From Clostridiales bacterium (lineage in GTDB: Bacteria; Bacillota; Clostridia; Christensenellales; Aristaeellaceae), in contig SFNY01000057.1 of the NCBI GenBank assembly GCA_004554085.1, positions 1-14,218 on the forward strand: a DNA stretch of 14,218 bases, written 5' to 3'. The notes beneath the pieces were generated by a model, which had not been told where the DNA came from, did not search any database, and saw only the letters and a list, made by a program, of their open reading frames with translations. How positions within the stretch are numbered: position 1 is the stretch's first letter; each line of letters begins with the position of its first letter. Both the position numbers and the translations under genes were made by a program. Of the stretch, positions 1 through 6,537 are shown piece after piece.

Positions 1-1865
1 ACCAGCAGGTTCTCCGCAGCGCCCCCCAGGCCGCGGCAGACGTCCGCGCCGGGCATGCGGTTTGCATCGCGAATCAGCGCCACCGCAGGCAGCTCGGAGT
101 GCTTCAGCAGCTCCTCCGCCTTCGGCGCGCGCACGTCCGGGGACTCGCCCGGGAACTCCACGTAGCGCTGCGCCGCAGGCGCGCCCAGCGCCGTCGCAAG
201 CGCGTGGGCGGTCATGCACTTGTCGCTGGCCGCAGGGCCGGAGAACAGCAGGCTCTCCCCCAGCGCTGCGCAGATCAGCATGTTCGCAGCCTGAATGCGC
301 GTCAGCTCCAGGCCCTCCAGCGCAAAGGCGCGCTGGATGCGCGCAATCCATTCCTCCCGCGTGGGCGCGTCCGTGGCGCGTTCGGACGCGGGTACCGCCG
401 CGTCAGACGCGCGCAGCAGCGTGGCCGCGCGGCTGGTGAGCGCGAAATCCCGCAGCTTTTCCTCGAAGCGCCCGTCCGTCAGGGATGCGTAGGCGTCCTC
501 TGCCTCGGCCACCGACGCCCGCGCGCGCTTCGCTTCCTCCTCGTATTTTTTGCACTCCGCCCGGGCGGCCTTCGTGCGCTCCACGGCCTCCGCCAGCGCA
601 TCGGCCTCCTCCCGGCGAATCTCCTCCTTGAAGCTCTCCCGCAGCGCATTCTTCTCCCGGCGCAGCTTGTCCAGCGCGTCCAGCGCCTTCAGGCGGTCGG
701 CCTCCAGCTCCTCCAGCTCCCGCTGGATGGCGTGGTCGCTCAGCAGTCTGCCGCGCTGGTCCAGCGCCGCGTAGAAATCGCCGATGTTGCTGATCGCGTC
801 CAGCAGCTGCGTGTGAATCTCAGGGTTGTCCCAGGCCTGGCGCAGCGCCTCCACGGCGCGCTCCACAGGATTCTCCACGGGCTTTCCCATGGCGTTCGCC
901 GGGATGGGATGGCCCAGCTGATCCACGCGGGAATGCCGCCACTTCTCCTCGATGATCTCCTGCAGGCTGCGATTGCGCTTGGGGTTCAGGCCGCTCTGCG
1001 CCGCCAGCGTCTGCTGCATGGGCGTCATGCGCGGATCGATGCGCGGCGGCTTGGGCAGGTCGTGGCTGATCCACGGCTTGTCCGACGGCGCGCGCTCGGG
1101 CGCGGGCGGCTCCGAAGCCGCCTTTTCCGGCGCAGGCTTTTCCGCAGCGGGCTTTTCCTCCGGCTTTGCCACAGGCTTCTCCTCCGGCTTCGGCGCGGAC
1201 TTCTCCTCCAGCTTCGCGGCGGACTTTTCCTCCTTCTGCGCCTTGGGTGCGGGCGCTTCGACCACCGAGGACAACGTGCCCGGCAGGCGTATGGCGAAGC
1301 GCAGCTGCTCCCCCGGGAAGCCGGGGATGTCGAAGCGCTGCAATTCTTCTTCGTTCAGCGTCTGACCGTCGGGCGCGATCCGGGCGCTCTCCCCCTCGCC
1401 CTCCGCAGGGGTGTAGGCCCAGGTTTCCGTCGATGAACCGCGCAGCACCCTTGGCGTTCCCGGCGCATCGCCGATCCAACCCCCTCCCTCGCCCTCGAAC
1501 TCCACGATCTCGAAGATCATGTTCTGCGCAGGCTCTCGCACCACATCGGAATAGACGATGTGGGCGTTGCGCTCGGTTTCATCTCCCTTGTAGTTTTTGT
1601 TGGGGCGGATTTTATCGTTTTCTCCGGCGTGCTCCCGCAGATCCAGCACGCAATAGCGGCCCATGCGGCGCATGCGGGCCTTGAAGTAGCTGGATTCGTT
1701 CTTGTCCGGCACGATGCGGATGCAGCCCTCCTCGGGATAGGCCTCCTCAGGCGATACGGCCTCGTACCTGCCCTCGCTTTCCACCAGCAGGGGCTTCATT
1801 CGGAAATAGGATTTGAGGGGATTGTCTTCTTCCAGAATACCAATACACAGTTTGCCCGGCAGCAT
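1..1865 (-). CDS. Large hypothetical protein with coiled coil and degenerate McrB-like AAA+ core (C-terminus outside window)
   Basis: Open reading frame running off the left edge; about 621 residues are visible. I chose the ATG at 1863-1865, followed by MLPGKLCIGILEE, with a modest GGTGG about 7 nt upstream. Visible order: a globular N-terminal region (about 1-200); a Lys/Glu/Pro/Ala linker with an 8-residue repeat (about 203-262); a conserved-looking segment (about 263-365); a charged coiled coil (about 366-462); then an ATPase-like region. That region has a P-loop-like GPAASDKC at 543-550 and LIRDAN ending at 602. McrB-type AAA+ proteins normally show GxxxxGK[ST] and LLDEAN here, so Walker A has lost its second Gly and Ser/Thr and the Walker B acidic pair reads Arg-Asp. 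No signal peptide is evident. The McrB resemblance is my inference; the biological role is unknown. Its downstream neighbours lie outside the window. Confidence 0.8.
   Translation of the reverse strand, partial: MLPGKLCIGILEEDNPLKSYFRMKPLLVESEGRYEAVSPEEAYPEEGCIRIVPDKNESSYFKARMRRMGRYCVLDLREHAGENDKIRPNKNYKGDETERNAHIVYSDVVREPAQNMIFEIVEFEGEGGGWIGDAPGTPRVLRGSSTETWAYTPAEGEGESARIAPDGQTLNEEELQRFDIPGFPGEQLRFAIRLPGTLSSVVEAPAPKAQKEEKSAAKLEEKSAPKPEEKPVAKPEEKPAAEKPAPEKAASEPPAPERAPSDKPWISHDLPKPPRIDPRMTPMQQTLAAQSGLNPKRNRSLQEIIEEKWRHSRVDQLGHPIPANAMGKPVENPVERAVEALRQAWDNPEIHTQLLDAISNIGDFYAALDQRGRLLSDHAIQRELEELEADRLKALDALDKLRREKNALRESFKEEIRREEADALAEAVERTKAARAECKKYEEEAKRARASVAEAEDAYASLTDGRFEEKLRDFALTSRAATLLRASDAAVPASERATDAPTREEWIARIQRAFALEGLELTRIQAANMLICAALGESLLFSGPAASDKCMTAHALATALGAPAAQRYVEFPGESPDVRAPKAEELLKHSELPAVALIRDANRMPGADVCRGLGGAAENLL
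1137..1232 (-). repeat. Four 24-bp tandem repeats encoding an EEK-type linker
   Basis: Four in-frame units of 24 bp lie in the left-edge gene. They encode EEKSAAKL, EEKSAPKP, EEKPVAKP and EEKPAAEK. The units have diverged at the DNA level but keep period and frame. Such Lys/Glu/Pro/Ala runs usually form extended flexible linkers between folded domains, which fits the position between the N-terminal region and the coiled-coil/ATPase half. Confidence 0.8.
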
Positions 1866-2033
1866 CAGTTTCCACCATCTTTCAATTGCACAATTGTAAG
1901 CCGGGCTCCGATACGACCCGTGAAAGGGATCCCCCGGACCGGCTGCATATATAGAACGATTCAGCGTCGGAGCTCCCGCGCCATCGGATTTGTTATGAAA
2001 CAGAATTCCCCATGCAACCAAATTGTTTACTGT

Positions 2034-2063
2034 ATTTTATCATTCCCGGCATTTGTCTGTCAA
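2034..2063 (-). promoter_or_regulatory. Sigma-A-like promoter for the left-edge gene
   Basis: On the minus strand there is a perfect TTGACA (2063-2058), an 18-nt spacer and TAAAAT (2039-2034, five of six consensus bases). Transcription would start near 2027, giving a leader of about 160 nt before the ATG at 1865. It lies in the AT-rich gap between two divergent genes. Confidence 0.6.
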
Positions 2064-2072
2064 GCACAAATG
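2050..2072. promoter_or_regulatory. Candidate operator dyad over the -35 of the left-edge gene
   Basis: CATTTGT (2050-2056) and ACAAATG (2066-2072) are perfect 7-bp inverted arms separated by 9 bp. The -35 hexamer of the minus-strand promoter (2058-2063) lies inside the spacer. Size and position suit binding of a dimeric repressor; the regulator is not identifiable from the sequence. Confidence 0.4.
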
Positions 2073-2110
2073 TATATTTGATTATTATTTTGAAAAGCCG
2101 CAGCGCCCAC

Positions 2111-2139
2111 TTGCCAGCTTCGCGGAAGATCGATATAAT
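2111..2139 (+). promoter_or_regulatory. Sigma-A-like promoter for the oxidoreductase gene run
   Basis: TTGCCA (2111-2116), a 17-nt spacer and a perfect TATAAT (2134-2139). A second TATAAT overlaps at 2139-2144. A start near 2146 gives a leader of about 53 nt before the ATG at 2199. It stands back to back with the minus-strand promoter at 2034-2063. Confidence 0.65.
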
Positions 2140-2164
2140 ATAATAGGTATAAAGTATAAAATGA

Positions 2165-2185
2165 TCGGATTATCGCCCAATCCGA
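2165..2185 (+). promoter_or_regulatory. Leader hairpin or operator abutting the ribosome binding site
   Basis: TCGGATT (2165-2171) and AATCCGA (2179-2185) form a perfect 7-bp inverted repeat with a 7-nt loop. It falls in the predicted 5' leader, and its last two bases overlap the start of the GAGGGGAGG Shine-Dalgarno stretch (2184-2192). It could be a transcript hairpin or a DNA operator downstream of the transcription start. There is no U-run, so it is not a terminator. Confidence 0.4.
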
Positions 2186-2198
2186 GGGGAGGCAGCAT

Positions 2199-3320
2199 AT
2201 GAAAACCATCTCTGTTGGCGTGATCGGCTGGGGCTTCATGGGCATGACACACACTCAGGCCCTGCGCAGCATCGGCCTGTTCTATCCGGGCATCGACTTT
2301 GAAATCAGGCTCCGCTGCATCTGCACCCGCCGCATCGAAAAGGCCCGGGAGGCCATGCGCGTGGCGGGCTTCGAGAGCTGCACCGACGATTACCGCGAGC
2401 TTCTTAATATGAAGGACATCGACGTGGTGTCCATCTGCACGCCCAACGACCAGCACGAGGAGATGGCCATCGCCGCGCTGAAGGCGGGAAAGCACGTGTA
2501 CCTGGACAAGCCGGTGGCCGTGACCGGCGAGAGCGCCATGCGCATCGCGAAGGCCGCACAGGAGTCTGGCCTGCACACCCGCGTGGCCTTCAACAACCGC
2601 TACATGCCCGCCATGCTGCGCGCGCGCCAGCTCATCGACGAGGGCAGGATCGGCCGCGTGATGTCCTTCGAGGCGAGATACCTGCACTCCGGCTCCATCG
2701 ATCCCAACAAGCCCATCGGCTGGAAGCAGCAGATGCAGGGCGGCGTGCTGCTGGACATGGGCAGCCATGTGCTGGATCTGGTCACCTGGCTGCTGGGCTA
2801 CCCGGAGAAGGTGCTGTGCCGCACCCGCACCCTGTACGCCGAGCGCCCCACGAAGGACGGCGGCGTGGAGAAAAACCTCTCCGACGACCACGTGATGATG
2901 CTCTTGCAGCTGCCGGACGGCGCGCTGGGCAGCGTGGAGGCCAGCAAGATCGCCACCGGATCCAACGACGATCTTATACTGGAGATTCGCGGTGATAAGG
3001 GCGCGCTGCGCTGGAACCTGATGGATCCCAACTACCTGGACTACTACGACGCCACCGCGCCCTCCGCACCCATCGGCGGACTGTGCGGCTTCACCCGCAT
3101 CGAGACCGTGGCGCGCTTCCCCAAGCCGGGCGGAAGCTTCCTGCCGCCGAAGAACACGGTGGGCTGGGAGCGCGGCCACATGCACTGCTACTTCACCTTC
3201 CTGGATGCGGTGGCACACGACCTTCCCGACAGCTGCACCATCGCAGACGGCGCGAGGCTGCAATGCCTGATGGACGCCCTGCTGGAATCCGACCGCCGCG
3301 GGGAATGGATGGAAGTCTGA
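2199..3320 (+). CDS. Gfo/Idh/MocA-family NAD(P)-dependent oxidoreductase
   Basis: A 373-residue cytosolic dehydrogenase, normal length for this family, which oxidises or reduces sugars, inositols and related polyols with NAD(P). The N-terminal Rossmann fold shows GVIGWGFMG at 7-15. The usual EKP motif appears as DKP at 103-105, keeping the conserved lysine (K104). The second-domain signature GGVLLDMGSHVLDL spans 181-194, with D186 and H190 in the conserved positions. The start is supported by a strong GAGGGGAGG (2184-2192). The next gene begins 14 nt after the stop, so this is probably the first gene of a transcript driven by the promoter at 2111-2139. The substrate cannot be assigned from sequence alone, and the neighbours include no sugar transporter or isomerase that would point to one. 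Confidence 0.92.
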   Translation: MKTISVGVIGWGFMGMTHTQALRSIGLFYPGIDFEIRLRCICTRRIEKAREAMRVAGFESCTDDYRELLNMKDIDVVSICTPNDQHEEMAIAALKAGKHVYLDKPVAVTGESAMRIAKAAQESGLHTRVAFNNRYMPAMLRARQLIDEGRIGRVMSFEARYLHSGSIDPNKPIGWKQQMQGGVLLDMGSHVLDLVTWLLGYPEKVLCRTRTLYAERPTKDGGVEKNLSDDHVMMLLQLPDGALGSVEASKIATGSNDDLILEIRGDKGALRWNLMDPNYLDYYDATAPSAPIGGLCGFTRIETVARFPKPGGSFLPPKNTVGWERGHMHCYFTFLDAVAHDLPDSCTIADGARLQCLMDALLESDRRGEWMEV

Positions 3321-3334
3321 ACCGGAGGTAAGCT

Positions 3335-4174
3335 ATGAAGAAACGCTTTCGCCGCCTGCTCGCCGGAGCGCTGACCGTGCTGATGTGCGGCACGGCGCAG
3401 GCGCAGGTGGAGCTGTTCGCCGTGAACGTGGGCAAGGGCGACGCGCTGATCGTGCGCGCCGGGGACTACACCTGCCTGATCGATACCGGCAAGGAGAAGG
3501 CCCAGGATCAGCTGGAGGTTGCCCTGAATGCTCTGGGCGTGGAGGCACTGGACGCGGTGTTCATCACCCACACGGACAAGGATCACACCGGCGGCCTGAA
3601 GTGGCTGCGGGAGAGCGGCATCGAAATCCGCGCCATCTATGCCTCGCGCTACTATCCGGGCACCACCCAGAAGAAGCACCCGGCGGTGAAGGCCGCGAAG
3701 AAGCTGGATCTGGAGGTTCAGTGGCTGGGCGCGGGGGACAGCGTGCCGCTGGGCGATTCCAGCGCAGTGTTCCGGGTGCTGGCTCCGGAGACGGAGATCC
3801 CCGGCGACGAGGACGACAACTCGCTGGTGATGATGCTGGACAGCCCGGACGGGCGCATCCTGCTCACCGGCGACATGGAGCACACGGAGGAAGCCGCGCT
3901 GCTTGCCTCCGGCGCAGACCTGCGCTGCGACGTGCTGAAGGTGGCCAACCACGGCGACGGCGACGCCACCAGCGCCGCACTGATCGCCGCCTGCGCCCCC
4001 AGCGCGGCGCTGATCTCCACTGACAGCGAGGAAAAGCCGGGCACCCCTGATGCAGGCATCGTGCGCAATCTGCAGAGCATCGGCTGCGCGGTATACGTGA
4101 CCCAGGACGCGAGCCTGGGCGTCCGCGTCACGCTGGACGGCGGCAGGGTGGCCGTCGAGAACGTCAATCCCTAG
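3335..4174 (+). CDS. Secreted ComEC-like metallo-beta-lactamase-fold protein
   Basis: A 279-residue protein with a probable Sec signal peptide: Lys/Arg-rich start, hydrophobic stretch to about residue 18, and an AQA cleavage site after residue 23. The mature part is a stand-alone metallo-beta-lactamase fold resembling the C-terminal soluble domain of ComEC/Rec2. Visible metal motifs are THTDKDHTGG at 78-87 (H79, D81, D83, H84), TGDM with D180, and VANHG with H206; DNSLV at 161-165 matches the ComEC-type NxSLV motif. There are no transmembrane segments beyond the signal, so this is not a DNA-uptake channel. A phosphodiesterase or nuclease activity outside the membrane is inferred only from the fold. 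GGAGG at 3323-3327 supports the start. A lipoprotein is less likely, because VLMC lacks a small residue before Cys. Confidence 0.88.
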   Translation: MKKRFRRLLAGALTVLMCGTAQAQVELFAVNVGKGDALIVRAGDYTCLIDTGKEKAQDQLEVALNALGVEALDAVFITHTDKDHTGGLKWLRESGIEIRAIYASRYYPGTTQKKHPAVKAAKKLDLEVQWLGAGDSVPLGDSSAVFRVLAPETEIPGDEDDNSLVMMLDSPDGRILLTGDMEHTEEAALLASGADLRCDVLKVANHGDGDATSAALIAACAPSAALISTDSEEKPGTPDAGIVRNLQSIGCAVYVTQDASLGVRVTLDGGRVAVENVNP

Positions 4175-4196
4175 GCATCCGAAGGAGGCTTGAACC

Positions 4197-4538
4197 ATGG
4201 AGGATCGCAACTTTTCCACGGAGGATCTGGCGCGCAACCGCACATGGGCGGCGCTGGGCTACCTGCTGTTCTTCATTCCGCTGATCAAGTGCAAGCATTC
4301 GCCGCTGGGCCGCTACTGCGCCAATCAGGGGCTGCTGTTGCTGATCGTAATCGCCATCGTGCGCATCCTGTTCGGCATCTTTGGCGGCATTCCGATCATC
4401 GGCTGGCTGTTTCTGCTGGCGGGCAGGCTTGCATGCCTTGCGCTGGCGCTGCTGGGCCTGCTGTGCCTGATCCAGCTGCTGAGCAACGACCGCGTGTGCG
4501 AGCTGCCGCTGATCGGCGGCATACGGCTGATTCGCTGA
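4197..4538 (+). CDS. Small multi-pass membrane protein, Tic20/DUF4870-like
   Basis: A 113-residue protein dominated by hydrophobic segments at about 17-31, 44-63 and 66-96, giving three or four membrane passes. A short polar N-terminus precedes them. The stretch FIPLIKCKHSPLGRYCANQG at 26-45 resembles the first-loop signature of the Tic20-like/DUF4870 family, in which a conserved Asn-Gln follows a membrane segment. Function in bacteria is not established. GAAGGAGG (4181-4188) lies 8 nt before the ATG, and the gene starts 22 nt after the secreted metallo-beta-lactamase-fold gene, so co-transcription is likely. The family assignment rests on one motif and the size; the membrane location is much safer. 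Confidence 0.8.
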   Translation: MEDRNFSTEDLARNRTWAALGYLLFFIPLIKCKHSPLGRYCANQGLLLLIVIAIVRILFGIFGGIPIIGWLFLLAGRLACLALALLGLLCLIQLLSNDRVCELPLIGGIRLIR

Positions 4539-4593
4539 CGGCGCATGCATAATCTGCCCTCCCCCGCGCCATACTGCTGTTCGAGGTGAGATT

Positions 4594-4743
4594 ATGGCCA
4601 AGCAGGGCATGAAGCGCATCGACCCGCGCGACCCCAAGCGAACCCAGCGGAATCGCAGACAGAACCTGCCCCGCAACGACGTGCAGCCCGTCCCCGAAAT
4701 TCAGGGTGCGGCAAAATCCGGAAACAAAAAGGCAGACGGATAG
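4594..4743 (+). CDS. 49-residue basic hypothetical protein
   Basis: A short frame, ATG at 4594 and TAG at 4741-4743, preceded by GAGGTGAG (4583-4590), a good Shine-Dalgarno match at proper distance. The product has 13 Lys/Arg against 5 Asp/Glu, no aromatic residues and no cysteine, so it is probably unstructured alone and could bind nucleic acid or acidic partners. It begins MAKQGMKRIDPRDPKR and carries VPEIQGAAKSGNKK near its end. I have an unverified impression of similar short clostridial proteins starting MAKQGMKR. A terminator follows 4 nt after the stop, supporting a real last gene of the plus-strand run. Function unknown. Confidence 0.68.
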   Translation: MAKQGMKRIDPRDPKRTQRNRRQNLPRNDVQPVPEIQGAAKSGNKKADG

Positions 4744-4747
4744 AAAA

Positions 4748-4784
4748 ACAGGGATTCCTCCGGCGAAGTCGAAGGAGTCCCTGT
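4748..4784. terminator. Bidirectional intrinsic terminator between convergent genes
   Basis: ACAGGGATTCCT pairs with AGGAGTCCCTGT: seven perfect pairs then five more with one G-U. The T-run is best on the minus strand, where TTTTT follows the stem after the metallopeptidase stop at 4788. On the plus strand only a short TTTATATT follows, so termination of the 49-residue gene may be weaker. Confidence 0.7.
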
Positions 4785-4787
4785 CGT

Positions 4788-5498
4788 TTATATTCCAAGT
4801 TCGCTGCCGTGGCGGTCGAGCCACTTCTTCCAGTCGAGATACTCCGGCATCTGCTTCTCCACCAGGCCCCAGAAGCGCGGCGAGTGATTGAACTCGATCA
4901 GGTGGCAGAGCTCGTGGATCACCACGTAATCGAGCACCTGCGGCGGAGCCATGATGAGCTTCCAGTTGAAGTTGAGGTTGCGCTTGGCGGAGCAGCTGCC
5001 CCAGCGCGAACGCTGGTCTCGGATGGTCACGCGGCCGAAGCCCACGCCGATGCGGGGCGCGTAGGATTCCAGGCGCTCCCGGATGCGCACGAGCGCCCGC
5101 TTCGACAGCGCCTGCTTCAGCGCCGCGCGCACCTGCTCCTCATCTTCGGGTTCGGGCAGGTGCAGGCGGCAGATTTCTCCCTCCAGCTCCATGCGCACCC
5201 GCGCGGACTGCACAAGCTCCAGTTGATAAGCGTCGCCCTCCACGCAAATGCGGCTTCCCGGCTCCACCGGATGCATCAGCCGGTTCTCCCGGAGCTGATC
5301 CTCCAGCCTTGCGTGCATCCCGGCAAGCTCCGCGATGCGGCTGCGCACCAGCGCATCCACCTCCCGCAGGTGCATGTAGCTCGGGGCGTACACCCGCGTC
5401 TTGCCCTCGGGCAGCGCCTGCAAGAGCACATTCTTGCGCTGGGAGCGAATCAGTATGTATTCCAGCCTGCGGCCCTCGCCGCACACCGTGCGAATCAT
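4788..5498 (-). CDS. YgjP-like (DUF45/WLM-type) zinc metallopeptidase
   Basis: A 236-residue cytosolic protein matching the YgjP/M48-type metal-dependent hydrolase family. The zinc site is HELCH at 195-199 (E196 catalytic) and H205 in the downstream EFNHS. The family-typical RSRWGSCS lies at 163-170, with an Arg/Lys-rich N-terminal half. The physiological substrate of the family is unsettled. The frame is open upstream to 5588, but I chose the ATG at 5496-5498 because it overlaps the stop of the MreB-like gene as ATGA and gives the usual family length. There is no clear Shine-Dalgarno site, which fits translational coupling. The terminator at 4748-4784 ends the pair. Confidence 0.88.
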   Translation of the reverse strand: MIRTVCGEGRRLEYILIRSQRKNVLLQALPEGKTRVYAPSYMHLREVDALVRSRIAELAGMHARLEDQLRENRLMHPVEPGSRICVEGDAYQLELVQSARVRMELEGEICRLHLPEPEDEEQVRAALKQALSKRALVRIRERLESYAPRIGVGFGRVTIRDQRSRWGSCSAKRNLNFNWKLIMAPPQVLDYVVIHELCHLIEFNHSPRFWGLVEKQMPEYLDWKKWLDRHGSELGI

Positions 5499-6523
5499 CG
5501 CCAGGAGCCCCGCCGGGAGTGGCAGAGCACCGCTGCGTCGTACTTCTCCGGTGTCTGCATGATGGCGTAGAGTCCCCGGGCGGCGCACTTCGAGGGCGCA
5601 TCCGCGATGCGGCAGGGGATGCCCAGCGTGTCGCCGATGCGCTTGTCCAGCCCCGTCAGCTCCGCGCCGCCGCCCACCAGCACCGCGCCCGCGTCGTTCA
5701 GGTCAGCGGAGAGCTCCTCCGGGGCCTCGCTGACCACGTGGGCGCACAGACCGGCAATCTCCCGCACCACCTCCTCGCAGGCGTGCAGCACCGGCAACGT
5801 CTCCACGTCGAAGGCCTCGGGCCGCCTGCGCTCCAGGCTGAAGCCGGTCATGTGCATGATCACGTCGCCGGGCGCAGCCTCGGGAAGCGCCGTGCCCAGG
5901 GTGTGCTTGATCTCCCGCGCCGAGCCCAGGCCGATGCGGTAGCCGCCCTCCGTGCGCACGATGCGCCGGATGCGCCCGTCGATGCGGTCCAGGCCGTAGG
6001 GCAGGTGGCCGAAGGCTGCCACGCGGCCCAGGGTGAACAGCGTCGCCGTCACCTTGCCCGCGCCCACGTCCACCACCAGCTTGGCCTCGGGGCTGTGCAG
6101 ATCCAGGCCCGCGCCGATGGCCGCCGCCGCGTCGCTGCGCACCAGCACGGCTTCGCTTGCACCCGCGTCCACTGCGGCGGTGAGCAGGGCCTCCTGCTGC
6201 ACGGGCCGCGCAAAGGGCGCGCAGGTGAGCATCGCGCCGAAGCGCTTGCTGCGGCTGAGCACGTCCATCTGGCGGTAGAGCCAGCGCAGCATGCGGTCGG
6301 CGTAGAAGTTGTTCTCCAGCACGCCGTCCTTCAGCGGAGAACAGACCTTCACGCCCGCGCAGGTGCGGCCCGCGATGCGCGCGGCCACATCCCCGCAGCA
6401 CAGCGGCTGCTCACGCTCCTCCCGGAATGCCAGCCGCGCCGCCGCCTCCAGCGTCGCGCCCCGGTTGTACTCCGCCATGCGCACGTACTCCGTGCCCAGA
6501 TCGATGCCAATGTCCCAGCGCAT
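5495..6523 (-). CDS. Divergent MreB-like actin-fold protein
   Basis: A 342-residue member of the MreB/actin ATPase superfamily. Visible landmarks: phosphate-1 loop GIDLGTEYV at 6-14; SPLKDGVLEN at 62-71, matching MreB RPLKDGV; AAAAIGAG at 132-139; phosphate-2 region VVDVGAGKV at 150-158; adenosine loop VGGGAELTGLDKRIG at 283-297; and a C-terminal CAARGLYAIM. Compared with typical MreB, the EEPM before the AAAIG stretch reads RSDA (129-132), and DIGGGT reads DVGAGK. Nucleotide hydrolysis may therefore be altered. I chose the second ATG (6521-6523): GGGGAGG (6537-6531) lies 7 nt away, whereas the first ATG at 6529 would sit only 1 nt from it. The stop overlaps the YgjP-like start. MreB normally shapes the cell wall; no mreC or mreD lies nearby. 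Confidence 0.82.
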   Translation of the reverse strand: MRWDIGIDLGTEYVRMAEYNRGATLEAAARLAFREEREQPLCCGDVAARIAGRTCAGVKVCSPLKDGVLENNFYADRMLRWLYRQMDVLSRSKRFGAMLTCAPFARPVQQEALLTAAVDAGASEAVLVRSDAAAAIGAGLDLHSPEAKLVVDVGAGKVTATLFTLGRVAAFGHLPYGLDRIDGRIRRIVRTEGGYRIGLGSAREIKHTLGTALPEAAPGDVIMHMTGFSLERRRPEAFDVETLPVLHACEEVVREIAGLCAHVVSEAPEELSADLNDAGAVLVGGGAELTGLDKRIGDTLGIPCRIADAPSKCAARGLYAIMQTPEKYDAAVLCHSRRGSWR

Positions 6524-6537
6524 AAGCATTCCTCCCC

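Noticed and set aside
99..1436. A 445-codon open frame on the plus strand
   Set aside because: It is antisense to the coherent left-edge protein, with Arg/Leu/Ala-rich low-complexity content and no recognisable motif or good ribosome binding site.
4541..4571. GGCGC...GCGCC inverted repeat after the small membrane-protein gene
   Set aside because: Five-base arms with a loop of about 21 nt and no T-run; too weak for a terminator in GC-rich DNA.
5499..5588. N-terminal extension of the YgjP-like protein
   Set aside because: The extra 30 residues overlap the MreB-like gene in another frame and are not part of the family; the ATGA overlap gives a better start.
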